In this document: one piece after another, positions 53,568-61,863 of the stretch
How positions within the stretch are numbered: the first letter of the stretch is position 1
How the letters are laid out: each line of letters begins with the position of its first letter
From: Rhodococcus triatomae BKS 15-14
GTDB lineage: Bacteria; Actinomycetota; Actinomycetes; Mycobacteriales; Mycobacteriaceae
Assembly: GCA_000341795.1 (NCBI GenBank)
Contig: AODO01000001.1
Coordinates: 186,001 to 250,000 of the forward strand
Reading direction: 5' to 3'
Length of the DNA: 64,000 nucleotides
Notes under the pieces: generated by a model
The model's database searches: none
What the model was told of the DNA's origin: nothing
Seen by the model: only the letters and a program-made list of their open reading frames with translations
Translations under genes and position numbers: made by a program

Positions 53568-54278
53568 TCAGTGTTCCTGACTGGTGCGGGACTCCTTCTC
53601 GGCGACCAGGAGGTAGGCGGCCATCAGGCGTTTCAGTTCGGCGACCGCCTCCGAGTGCGCCTGGCCGTCCTGGACGGAGAAGTTGAGCATCGAGTAGACG
53701 ACGTGGACGAGCACCTCGGCCATCATGATCCGGCGATTCCGGGGTGTGCGCGGGGTCAGTGGCGCGAGCATCGTGGTGATCTTCTCGGCGAGTTGCTTCT
53801 CGCTGATCTTTCCGGTCGCCCGGGTCGACGGGGTGGACTGCATCGCCAGCCACACCTCCCGCCGCGACGGGTCGGAGGTCCACAGCTTGGCCAGGTGGTC
53901 GACGAAGTTGTCGAGGAACCGCAGCCAGTCCAATGACGGGATCACACCGTCGAACTGTTCGAGCTCGTCGCGGACCGAGGCGAAATCCTGCCGGTTCAAC
54001 TCGCACACGATGACGTACTTGTTGGCGAAGAACTGGTAGAGGGTGCCGATCGGGACGTCGGCGCGCGACGCGACCTCCTCGCAGGTGAACGACTCGAAGC
54101 CGACCTCGGTCAGGAGGTCGCGGGACGCGGCGAGCAGTGCGTCGAACTTGCGGCGGCTGCGTTCCTGCGTCGGCAGTTTGCGGGGGAGGAGCTCCTGGGG
54201 CTCCGGCAGCTCGTCGGTGCCGACGACAGCGTCGAGCGCCGGGTCCGCGCGTCGCGGGGCTCTGGTGCTCGACTCCAC
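53568..54278 (-). CDS. TetR-family transcriptional regulator
   Basis: A 236-aa TetR regulator with a long N-terminal extension (1-40), then the HTH (about 42-95; FESFTCEEVASRADVPIGTLYQFFANKYVI) and an all-helical ligand domain containing MMAEVLVHVVYSMLNF. GTG 54278 is set by TAGTGT 7 nt upstream; a 31-codon-longer frame exists but is unlikely. It is divergent from the SWIM protein gene and 41 nt upstream of the hypothetical gene. Its target is not identifiable; FasR of mycobacteria has a different sequence. Confidence 0.82.
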   Translation of the reverse strand: MESSTRAPRRADPALDAVVGTDELPEPQELLPRKLPTQERSRRKFDALLAASRDLLTEVGFESFTCEEVASRADVPIGTLYQFFANKYVIVCELNRQDFASVRDELEQFDGVIPSLDWLRFLDNFVDHLAKLWTSDPSRREVWLAMQSTPSTRATGKISEKQLAEKITTMLAPLTPRTPRNRRIMMAEVLVHVVYSMLNFSVQDGQAHSEAVAELKRLMAAYLLVAEKESRTSQEH

Positions 54279-54285
54279 ACGTCCC

Positions 54286-54291
54286 ACACTA
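54286..54291 (-). promoter_or_regulatory. Leaderless -10 element of the TetR gene
   Basis: TAGTGT on the minus strand lies 7 nt before GTG 54278; no Shine-Dalgarno. Confidence 0.5.
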
Positions 54292-54483
54292 GCCCGCGTC
54301 GCCGACGCAATCGACGAACCCGGGTATCTGGTGTTTCTGCCGGTACCGGAAACCGTCCGGTCCGCCCCCATGCCTGGCTGAAGGTGGCCTTCGCTCGGGT
54401 GATCGAGGTGAAGGTGCCCTTCAGCCGGTGGTGGGGGTGGTGGTGGGCGGAAGGGCGCATCGCCGTGTGTCGGGGCGCGTCGC

Positions 54484-54489
54484 TACCCT
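54484..54489 (+). promoter_or_regulatory. Leaderless -10 element of the SWIM-protein gene
   Basis: TACCCT lies 6 nt before GTG 54496; no Shine-Dalgarno. Confidence 0.5.
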
Positions 54490-54495
54490 CGCGCC

Positions 54496-55806
54496 GTGCC
54501 CACGTTCACCGGTGCCTCCACACTCACCGACACCTCGCTCGGACTTGCTCTCGGTCCCGCACTGACACCCGACGGAGCCACGCTGCGCGCCGGCTTCTTC
54601 CACGGGTTCGCGACCCGGCCGCAGGTGCTCGCACGTGGACTGCTGGTGCTCGCCGACGTCACCGCGACGCGCTACGTGCACTACACGCCTGCGGCGCTGC
54701 GGGATCCGGTCCTCACCGCGAACGGTGATCGGCTGCGCGCCGAGTGCTTCTCGGCGTGCAACGGGGTGTACGCCCGCCTCGACCTGCTCGGCGACGGCTT
54801 CGACGGCGGCGACATCGGACTGGGCACCACCAACGTCGACATCGGGACGACGATGCGTCGCCAGCTCGCGGCGATGCGCCGCAGCGACCTGCTGCACCTC
54901 GACGTCGGCGTCGCCGGGATGACCCTGTCGCAGCCGGGCACGACCAGCGTGGAACGCCCGGTCGACATGCCGGACCGCTGGATCAGAGCACTCGGCAACA
55001 CCGCCGAGATGCATCGTGGTCTGCGCCGCGCCCTCGACTGCGACGGTGCGGCGGCGCGTCGTTTCCTCGCGGCGTTGCCGCCTGTCACCGGTGTCGCCCG
55101 GAACGGGTGGCTGACGGCGGACCGCGCCGGTGTCCGGATCGGGACCCGACCGGTGCGCGGAGCGGTACATGTCGCGGGACTGCATCGGCTCGCGGCGGCG
55201 AAACGCCTCCTCCCGCACGTCCAGGGGCTCACCGTGTACGGGCCGGCCGACCCGGTGCCGGGACCGGTCGCGGTGGAGCTGCACCTGCCCGCCGGCCGCC
55301 TGACGCTCGGCCTGACGGAGGAACCGTGGCGCGGCCACTCCGGCGAGGGCGCATTGCTGCCCGCGCTGGCGGCGCCGACGGTCATGGAGGACGCCGAGCT
55401 GATCTCCGCGATTCTCGCCTTCGAACCCGTCGTCGACCTCGCCCGACTGGCACGGGAGGCTGCGCTCGGCGAAGGCGCGGTCCGCGACGCGCTCGCCGTT
55501 CTCGCTTCCTCGGGACGGGTCGGCTGGGACCTCCACGACGACGCCTGGTTCCACCGCGAGCTGCCCGACGACCCCGGCCGCGCGCTCGCGGACAACCCCC
55601 GTCTGGTGGCGGCGCGCGCGTTGGTCGCCGACGGCGCGGTCACGGCCGCGGGCGAGGACGAGTGGATCGTCCGCACCGCGCGCGGTGACCATCGCGTCAC
55701 CCGGTCGCCGGACCGGTGCACGTGCACCTGGTACCTGCGGCACGCCGACCGTCGCGGACCGTGCAAACACCAACTCGCCGTACGAATCACCAGGAAGGAC
55801 GCCTGA
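54496..55806 (+). CDS. SWIM zinc-finger protein
   Basis: A 436-aa protein whose C-terminal end carries a SWIM zinc finger: CTCTWYLRHADRRGPCKH (about residues 411-428), the CxC...CxH pattern, which binds zinc and can contact nucleic acid or protein. The upstream 400 residues are alpha/beta with no recognised domain; YHYTP-like YVHYTPAALRDPVL and HSGEGALLPALAAPTVMEDAEL are conserved-looking segments. The next gene begins 1 nt after its stop, so both are one operon. Such SWIM genes frequently sit with DUF6493 genes, sometimes also with MoxR and VWA genes. Confidence 0.8.
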   Translation: MPTFTGASTLTDTSLGLALGPALTPDGATLRAGFFHGFATRPQVLARGLLVLADVTATRYVHYTPAALRDPVLTANGDRLRAECFSACNGVYARLDLLGDGFDGGDIGLGTTNVDIGTTMRRQLAAMRRSDLLHLDVGVAGMTLSQPGTTSVERPVDMPDRWIRALGNTAEMHRGLRRALDCDGAAARRFLAALPPVTGVARNGWLTADRAGVRIGTRPVRGAVHVAGLHRLAAAKRLLPHVQGLTVYGPADPVPGPVAVELHLPAGRLTLGLTEEPWRGHSGEGALLPALAAPTVMEDAELISAILAFEPVVDLARLAREAALGEGAVRDALAVLASSGRVGWDLHDDAWFHRELPDDPGRALADNPRLVAARALVADGAVTAAGEDEWIVRTARGDHRVTRSPDRCTCTWYLRHADRRGPCKHQLAVRITRKDA

Positions 55807-55807
55807 C

Positions 55808-58800
55808 ATGACCGTCACCCCGGCGCTCACCGACGCGATCGAGGTCTTCGCCGAGCTCGGCTGGCGGGGCGCGGCGATCGAGGACGCGCGGACCCTGCCG
55901 CTCGGTACCGCGGAGCAGCGCAGGACGGCACTCGCCGGGCTGCGATCCGGTGCCTGGGGCGAGTTCGGCAGGATCCGGGAGAACATCTACGGCTACATCA
56001 GCTGGGTCGACGTCGACGAGGCGGCGCTCGCCCTGTTCGCGATCAGACTCGGTGTCGACGCGAACCGCGCCGCGCAGATCATGCCGCACAGCAACCGGGT
56101 CCCCGACGATCTCGCCGCCGAGGTACTCGCCGACCGAGGCCCCGAATTCGCCGCGCGGTTCGTCGACGCGGTGTGCGTGTCCTCGCGCCGGGCGTGGGAG
56201 CACTGCACCTCCGCGCACGCGGGGGTCGCGGTGCGGCTCGTCGCACGGCACGCCGTTCCGGTTCCCGAGAACATCGAGTACCTCAAGGACTGGGCCGTGT
56301 ACGCCCTTGGTGCCCTCACCGGTCGGGGTGAGCTGTTTCCCGAGGCCCGCGGCTGGATGGACGCCGGGACGATCGAGTCCGGGTACGCCGCGCACGCACG
56401 CGTCGCCGTCGCCGTCGGAATGCCCGCGACAGGTCCCTTCCCGGAGACCCTGTTGCCCGCGATCGACCGTGGCTGGATCGACCGCGACGAGGTGGTCGAG
56501 TTGGCGTTCGCCGCGCTCGACGCGGCGCAGCGGCCGGGCGATCGGAAAGCCTGGCTGCAGTTGCTGCTCGGTGGGCTCGCGGTCGGGGACGACGTGCTGC
56601 GAGATCGGGCCGATGCGCTGATCTCGGTGCTGGCGTTCGGCGACCCGTTCGCGGTCGAGACCCTGACGCCGGTTCTCCTCGCCGATGCGGACGACGACCT
56701 CACGGTCGACCTGCTCACCGTCGCGCTCGGGGTGAAGACCCGCAAGGCCCGCCGGCTGGTTCTGAAAGCCGTTGCGGCCAGACCGAAACCGGGCGCCGAT
56801 GCGGTGGACGCACTGACGCCGCTGGTGGCCGAACACGCCGGTGACGGGGACCGGGGGCTGGCGCGCGCCGCGGAGGAGGTCCTCGCCGCGTGGGACGTGG
56901 CTCCGGATGTCGCCGAGCCGGAACCGGATCCGGTACGCGGGCTGTGGCAGGCAACCCCTCCGGTGTGGGAGGTGCCGCGGTTCGAGCTCGGAGAGCGCGG
57001 CCCGGTGGCACTCACCGATGCCGCCGCCGCGTTGGTCTCGCGGGGGCCGAACGCGGTCGACGTCGAGGTCGAACGTTTCCTCGCGCTCGCCACGAGGGTC
57101 GCGTACGACGACCCGGACGCCGCGCGCGCCGCGCTGCGGGGTGTCCCGGAGAACTGGATCGAGGGTCTGTGCGCGGTGCCGTCGTGGCGGGACGGGGGCG
57201 ACAACCCACTGCGGGATCGCGATCCCGACGCCGATCGGCTGTGGGTGAGCGCGACGGTCTGGGAGCCGTTGCGGGCGCGCGAAGCCTCGGTGGTGGGGCG
57301 GCTCGGCGCGGTGCCCTGCCTGCTGTCCACACCGTCGTGGGTGGATCTGCGGATCGACCCGGCGGACCTGCTGGACCGCGTCCGCGAGTACGAGGCGACG
57401 GGCGCGGTTGCCGCGGAAGCCGACCTGTACCTGTCGATGACGCGTCTCGACCTGACGCTGATGACGGAGAGCCTGCGTGCGGCGTTCGCCGCACTCCCGG
57501 TGCCGGTGGTGTTGCAGTCCGGTGAGCTCATGACGGTCACGGTGGGCGGTGCGGTGGCCGGATACGCCGAGGACCCGGTGGTGGAGCCGCCCGTCGTCGT
57601 CGACTCGAGGTGGAAGTCGTGGCGGCCCACCATCACGTTGCCCGCCGTGTTCGCCGACTTCCCGCCCCGACTCGACGACGAGTCGTACCTGACGCCCGGT
57701 CTCGCCGTCTTCCCCACCTGGGGGGATGCGGCGGGAGCCGGCGTGGCGTACGACGAGTCGGCGGAACGCGGTGTCGTGCTGCGCCAGGTCGCCCGGCGTG
57801 CCACCCCGCTGACACCCGGGCTCGCGATCAACCTGCTCGGCGCGCAACGCGGGTTCCATCACGCCGCCGCAGCGGACGGTGGCGCGGCTGTGGTCGAGGC
57901 GTGGCAGCGCGGACTGTTGCGGCCCGGTGTCGCCGATGTCCGTCTGCTGGACTGGAGTACGGCGCCGCCGCGGAATCTCGCCGCATTCGCGCGGTCCGCC
58001 GTCGATCTGGCGGAGGAGGGGCTGTTGTCGGTGCTCTGGCCGGTGCTCGACGCACTCGTGGGCGTCGGGCTCGAGGCGCCGCGGATGCCGGCCGGGACCG
58101 TCGACGTCGTCGATGCGATCGAGCGCTTGCTGCCCGAGGTACGCGCCGCCGTCGACGCAGGAGGCGCCGAGGCCGCGGTCCTCGATCTGCCGGGCACGCG
58201 TCGCCTCGCGGCACGCGCGGGCAGTTCGCGTGCGGCGCAGGCCGCCCGGGCGATCGTCGCCCAGCTGCCCGAACCCGCCGCCGCGGTCCCGGAGCCGCAG
58301 GCGGCTCCGGGCCCCGGGTTCGCGCAGGTCTGGGCCGACGGCGCGGGAACCGCACCCGCGACCGCGGACGGGGTCACGCTGACCGCGACCTGGGCCGACC
58401 CGGCGGCGCCGACGAAGCGCATCGTCCTCGACCTCACCCTGCCGGGTCGCGACGACCGTTTCCGGGTCGACAAGGGCTGGTACTACGACCTCGAGTTCGA
58501 GGGTCAGTGCGCCGCAACGAGATACACCGGTGATGCGCCTCCCGAGGGTGGCACCCGCGATGCCTGGCTGTACTGGGACACCGATGCGGGTGCGCTCGCC
58601 GTCGGCGAGCATCGGAACCGTACGGCCGGCACCGACGCCCCGCTCGAACGGGTCGGGCCGGTACCGCCGCTGACCACGTCGATGGTCGCCGTCCTGCTCG
58701 CCGGTCTCTGCCACGACGCCCCGGACGTGTACTACGTCACCACGATCCTGACGGCCTGCGCGGTCGGCGCGGAGTCGGTCGGTGCCGCGATGCGGGCACT

Positions 58801-59134
58801 GCTCACCCAGCCCGACGTCAGCCCCGCCCGGATGATGAAGGTGCTCGACAGCGACCCCGCGCTGTTGCCCGTGCTGTGGCCCCTGCTCACCGAGTCGGTG
58901 CGGTACGCGGCCGAGGCGAGTGGCACGCTGCCGCGCTGGCTGAACCGCGTGCTTGACGTCGCGTTGCGTTCCGCACCGGTCCTCCGCGAGGCCGCTCTCC
59001 GCGGGCTGATCCCCGACGATGCCGCGGCCTGGCCCGGGTTGGCGGCGGTGGCCGGGCGCCCGGGATCGGCGGCGGCGGCGGTCAAGGCCCGGACATTGCT
59101 CGGGGAGCTGGGGCTGTCGACGGTCAGTGCGTGA
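55808..59134 (+). CDS. Large DUF6493-like protein, partner of the SWIM protein
   Basis: An 1108-aa cytoplasmic protein without signal peptide or membrane helices. The N-terminal 380 residues are helical and repeat-like (HEAT-type appearance: LVARHAVPVPENIEYLKDW, LQLLLGGLAVGDDVLRDRADAL, DDDLTVDLLTVALGVKTRKARRLVLKAVAARPK). The C-terminal half contains beta segments (ITLPAVFADFPPRLDDESYLTPG) and an acidic Ala-rich part. The SWIM/DUF6493 neighbourhood is the basis of the family name, which I state with moderate confidence. Its last 11 nt overlap the convergent permease gene. Function unknown. Confidence 0.65.
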   Translation: MTVTPALTDAIEVFAELGWRGAAIEDARTLPLGTAEQRRTALAGLRSGAWGEFGRIRENIYGYISWVDVDEAALALFAIRLGVDANRAAQIMPHSNRVPDDLAAEVLADRGPEFAARFVDAVCVSSRRAWEHCTSAHAGVAVRLVARHAVPVPENIEYLKDWAVYALGALTGRGELFPEARGWMDAGTIESGYAAHARVAVAVGMPATGPFPETLLPAIDRGWIDRDEVVELAFAALDAAQRPGDRKAWLQLLLGGLAVGDDVLRDRADALISVLAFGDPFAVETLTPVLLADADDDLTVDLLTVALGVKTRKARRLVLKAVAARPKPGADAVDALTPLVAEHAGDGDRGLARAAEEVLAAWDVAPDVAEPEPDPVRGLWQATPPVWEVPRFELGERGPVALTDAAAALVSRGPNAVDVEVERFLALATRVAYDDPDAARAALRGVPENWIEGLCAVPSWRDGGDNPLRDRDPDADRLWVSATVWEPLRAREASVVGRLGAVPCLLSTPSWVDLRIDPADLLDRVREYEATGAVAAEADLYLSMTRLDLTLMTESLRAAFAALPVPVVLQSGELMTVTVGGAVAGYAEDPVVEPPVVVDSRWKSWRPTITLPAVFADFPPRLDDESYLTPGLAVFPTWGDAAGAGVAYDESAERGVVLRQVARRATPLTPGLAINLLGAQRGFHHAAAADGGAAVVEAWQRGLLRPGVADVRLLDWSTAPPRNLAAFARSAVDLAEEGLLSVLWPVLDALVGVGLEAPRMPAGTVDVVDAIERLLPEVRAAVDAGGAEAAVLDLPGTRRLAARAGSSRAAQAARAIVAQLPEPAAAVPEPQAAPGPGFAQVWADGAGTAPATADGVTLTATWADPAAPTKRIVLDLTLPGRDDRFRVDKGWYYDLEFEGQCAATRYTGDAPPEGGTRDAWLYWDTDAGALAVGEHRNRTAGTDAPLERVGPVPPLTTSMVAVLLAGLCHDAPDVYYVTTILTACAVGAESVGAAMRALLTQPDVSPARMMKVLDSDPALLPVLWPLLTESVRYAAEASGTLPRWLNRVLDVALRSAPVLREAALRGLIPDDAAAWPGLAAVAGRPGSAAAAVKARTLLGELGLSTVSA

Positions 59135-59897
59135 GCCGTCGTCGGTACAGCACGTTCGCCCACACGAAGCCGACCAGTGCGATGCCGCTGCACCAGGCGA
59201 CCGCGAGCACCGCGTTCGCCCCGATCTCGGTGCCGGTCAGCAGGCCTCGCACGGTCTCGATGACGGGCGTCACCGGCTGGTTCTCGGCGAATCCCTGCAA
59301 CCACGTCGGCATGGTCTCGGCGGGCACGAACGCACTCGATACGTAGGGGATGAACATGATCACGAAGGTGAAACCGCTGGCGGCCTCGGGGTTCCGCGCG
59401 ATCAGCCCCAACGCGGTGGACAGGTAGGAGAGCGCGACCAGGAAGAGCGCGAGCAACGCGAACATCGCCGCCCAGCGCACCGGGTCGGAGGTCGGCCGGA
59501 ATCCCATCGCGATCGCCACCGCGATCACCAGCGCGGCGGTGATCAGGTTGCGCGCGACACTCGCGAGGACGTGTCCGGTGAGAAAGGCGGAGCGGGCGAT
59601 GTCGAGCGTGCGGAAGCGGTCGACGATGCCTTCCGTCATGTCGGAGCAGACACTCACGGCGGTCGTCGCGGCGCCGAACGCGGCGCAGAGCAGGATGATG
59701 CCGGGCACCACGTAGTTGAGGTAGTCGGTCCCGGTGTCGATCGCGCCGCCGAACACGTACACGAACAGCAACATCAGCGCGATCGGCAGTGCCAGCGCCA
59801 TGATGACGGAGTCGGGGCTGCGCAGCAGGTGGGTGAGGTTGCGACGCAGCAGGATGGCCGTGTCGGCGACGGGGACGGGGAGGGTGGGAGTGCTCAT
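59124..59897 (-). CDS. ABC-2 type transporter permease
   Basis: A 257-aa membrane protein with six predicted helices (for example VIMALALPIALMLLFVYVFGG, YVVPGIILLCAAFGAATTAV, LITAALVIAVAIAMGF, WAAMFALLALFLVALSYLSTALGLIA). It carries the ABC-2 signature region NPEAASGFTFVIMFIPYVSSAFVPAETMPTWLQGFAENQPVTPVIE. It pairs with the ATPase gene it overlaps by 4 nt to form a DrrAB-like exporter. Substrate unknown; drug or lipid export is typical of the class. Confidence 0.88.
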   Translation of the reverse strand: MSTPTLPVPVADTAILLRRNLTHLLRSPDSVIMALALPIALMLLFVYVFGGAIDTGTDYLNYVVPGIILLCAAFGAATTAVSVCSDMTEGIVDRFRTLDIARSAFLTGHVLASVARNLITAALVIAVAIAMGFRPTSDPVRWAAMFALLALFLVALSYLSTALGLIARNPEAASGFTFVIMFIPYVSSAFVPAETMPTWLQGFAENQPVTPVIETVRGLLTGTEIGANAVLAVAWCSGIALVGFVWANVLYRRRLTH

Positions 59898-60856
59898 CGC
59901 GCAACCGCTTTCGTGAGGGGCTCGCTGCTGCGCTGTGAGCCGGTGAGTGCGAAGAAGACGTCGTCGAGGTCGGGGGTGTGCAGCTCGACGCGCTCGACCG
60001 TCAGTGTCTCGTCGATTCGGTCGAGCAGGGTGCGGAGCGAGGCGATGCTGCCGTCGGTCGGCGCGGTCAGCGCCAGGGAGTTCGCGTCGACCGTTGCATC
60101 AGAGAGGGCTTCCGCCGCGCGCCGCAGGTCGTCGGCGGAGCCGAAGTGCAGTTCGACGTGCCCTCCGGGCACGAGGGCCTCGAGTTCGCGTGCGGTGCCC
60201 TCGGCCACGATCCGGCCGCGGTCGAGGACGGCGATCCGGTCGGCGAGCTCGTCGGCCTCGTCCAGGTACTGGGTGGTGAGGAACACCGTGACACCGCCGC
60301 GGACCAGTTCGCGCACCACCGACCACATCTCGCGCCTGCTGCGGGGATCGAGCCCGGTGGTCGGCTCGTCGAGGAACAGCACCTCGGGATCGCCTGCCAG
60401 GCTCATCGCGATGTCCAGGCGTCTGGCCATACCGCCGGAGTAGGTGCCCGCCCGCCGGTCCGCGACCGACGCGAGGTCGAACCGTTCCAGCAGTTCGTCG
60501 GTCCGCTTCCGTGCCGCACGTCGGCCGAGGTGGTTCAGTTCGCCGATCAGCGTGATGTTCTCGCGGGCGGTGAGGAGTTGGTCGATCGCGGCGAACTGAC
60601 CGGTGACGCTGATGGCCCGGCGGACCGCGCGTGCCGATCCGGGCAGGGCGTGTCCGGCGACGACGACGGACCCGGAGTCGAAGGGCAGTGCGGTGGAGAG
60701 GATTCGGACGGCCGTGGTCTTGCCCGCACCGTTGGAGCCGAGCAGCGCGAAGACGGTTCCGGTCGGGACCTCGAGGTCGAGGCCGGTGAGTACGTGGTGG
60801 TCGCCGAACGACTTGTGGAGATCTGTCGCCGCGATCGCGGCCGAGTGTGTGGTCAT
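59894..60856 (-). CDS. ABC transporter ATP-binding protein, DrrA-like
   Basis: A 320-aa ATPase: Walker A GSNGAGKTT (about 39-47), Q-loop, signature YSGGMARRLDIAMSLAGD (about 138), Walker B LFLDEPTTGLDPRSRREMW, and a C-terminal DrrA-type extension (about 220-320). It powers the ABC-2 permease encoded next. It is divergent from a TetR gene across a large palindrome, so expression is probably inducible. A GGAGCGGAAC ribosome site precedes ATG 60856. Confidence 0.9.
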   Translation of the reverse strand: MTTHSAAIAATDLHKSFGDHHVLTGLDLEVPTGTVFALLGSNGAGKTTAVRILSTALPFDSGSVVVAGHALPGSARAVRRAISVTGQFAAIDQLLTARENITLIGELNHLGRRAARKRTDELLERFDLASVADRRAGTYSGGMARRLDIAMSLAGDPEVLFLDEPTTGLDPRSRREMWSVVRELVRGGVTVFLTTQYLDEADELADRIAVLDRGRIVAEGTARELEALVPGGHVELHFGSADDLRRAAEALSDATVDANSLALTAPTDGSIASLRTLLDRIDETLTVERVELHTPDLDDVFFALTGSQRSSEPLTKAVAR

Positions 60857-60873
60857 GTTCCGCTCCCTAGAGT

Positions 60874-60915
60874 AACTGCGTATGGCATAAACTCTTGTTT
60901 AGACCATACGCAGTT
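60874..60915. promoter_or_regulatory. 42-bp operator palindrome between ABC exporter and TetR gene
   Basis: Outer arms AACTGCGTATGG (60874-60885) and CCATACGCAGTT (60904-60915) match exactly; nested inner arms TAAAC/GTTTA flank a TCTT centre. The position between the divergent starts fits the TetR operator controlling both directions. Confidence 0.7.
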
Positions 60916-60955
60916 TTAGGATGAGCGCAAGCGTCGGACGGTGGAAGGAAGTCAC

Positions 60956-61726
60956 GTGGAGGACTCGGAACGCGTGTCGGACCCGGATCTCCCGCGCGCG
61001 GTACGGCTCGCCTGGGGAATGGAGAAGCCAGGCGCGCGCGGGCCGAGACGCGGTCTGAGTCTCGAACGGATCGTCGACGCCGCGGTCGAGGTGGCGGAGG
61101 AGGAGGGTGTCGGCGCGCTGTCGATGGCCCGCGTCGCGAAACGGCTCGGGTTCACCACGATGTCCCTCTACCGGTACGTGGCGAGCAAGGACGAACTGAT
61201 CGACCTGATCAGCGACAGGGTGATCGGTCCGCCGCCGGTCATCCCCGACGGATCCTCGTGGCGAACGGGCCTGCGGCACTGGGCCCGTGCCGAGTACGAA
61301 CAGCTGATGCGGCACCGCTGGTGGCTCCAGCTCGCGGTGGGCTCGTCCCCGCCCACCGGCCCGAACAACATCGCGTGGCTCGACGCGGGACTCGGCACTC
61401 TCGCGCACACGCCGCTGTCACCGGCACGGCGTTTCCAGGTCGTCCTCAACACCTCCCTGTACGTCATCGGCCGTGCCCGTTTCGCCGCCGACCTCGTCAC
61501 CTCCGCGGGCACGGATGCCGGCGTGGCACCAGACGCCGCCGGTTACGACTACGCCGCCGTGATCGGGAGGCTCGTCGCGGGCGGAGGCTTCCCGCACCTC
61601 GCGGCGACCCTGGCCGACGGGGCGTTCGACGCCGAGCCCGGCGTCGAGTGGAGCGACGCCGACTTCCTGTTCGCCCTCGACGTGTTCCTCGACGGCGTCG
61701 AGAAGCTCGTCGAGCGGAGTTCCTGA
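60956..61726 (+). CDS. TetR-family transcriptional regulator of the ABC exporter
   Basis: A 256-aa TetR regulator with HTH SLERIVDAAVEVAEEEGVGALSMARVAKRLGFTTMSLYRYVASKDELIDL (about 32-82) and the TetR_C-type C-terminal domain typical of TetR proteins beside DrrAB exporters. GTG 60956 follows GGAAGGA by 6 nt; GTG 60941 would add 5 residues. It reads divergently from the exporter across a 42-bp palindrome, the expected arrangement for a local repressor. Confidence 0.88.
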   Translation: MEDSERVSDPDLPRAVRLAWGMEKPGARGPRRGLSLERIVDAAVEVAEEEGVGALSMARVAKRLGFTTMSLYRYVASKDELIDLISDRVIGPPPVIPDGSSWRTGLRHWARAEYEQLMRHRWWLQLAVGSSPPTGPNNIAWLDAGLGTLAHTPLSPARRFQVVLNTSLYVIGRARFAADLVTSAGTDAGVAPDAAGYDYAAVIGRLVAGGGFPHLAATLADGAFDAEPGVEWSDADFLFALDVFLDGVEKLVERSS

Positions 61727-61863
61727 CCCGTTCACCCGATCCGGGTGAATGTTCCCCGGGGGTGCTGCGTTCGTCCGCCACGGAGTGGATAGTGCGAGAG
61801 AAGCCTGCGCCGTCGCCTGTCTCCCGGACCGCGGCGGCCCGCCCGACGGGATGGTGGAGCCGA

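Noticed and set aside
53568-54278. This TetR as the FasR regulator of fas
   Set aside because: Although close to fas-acpS, its sequence differs from mycobacterial FasR throughout and it lies in an unrelated divergent pair.
55787-58714. A 975-codon antisense frame under the DUF6493-like gene
   Set aside because: Same GC-bias artefact; Arg-rich translation without family features.
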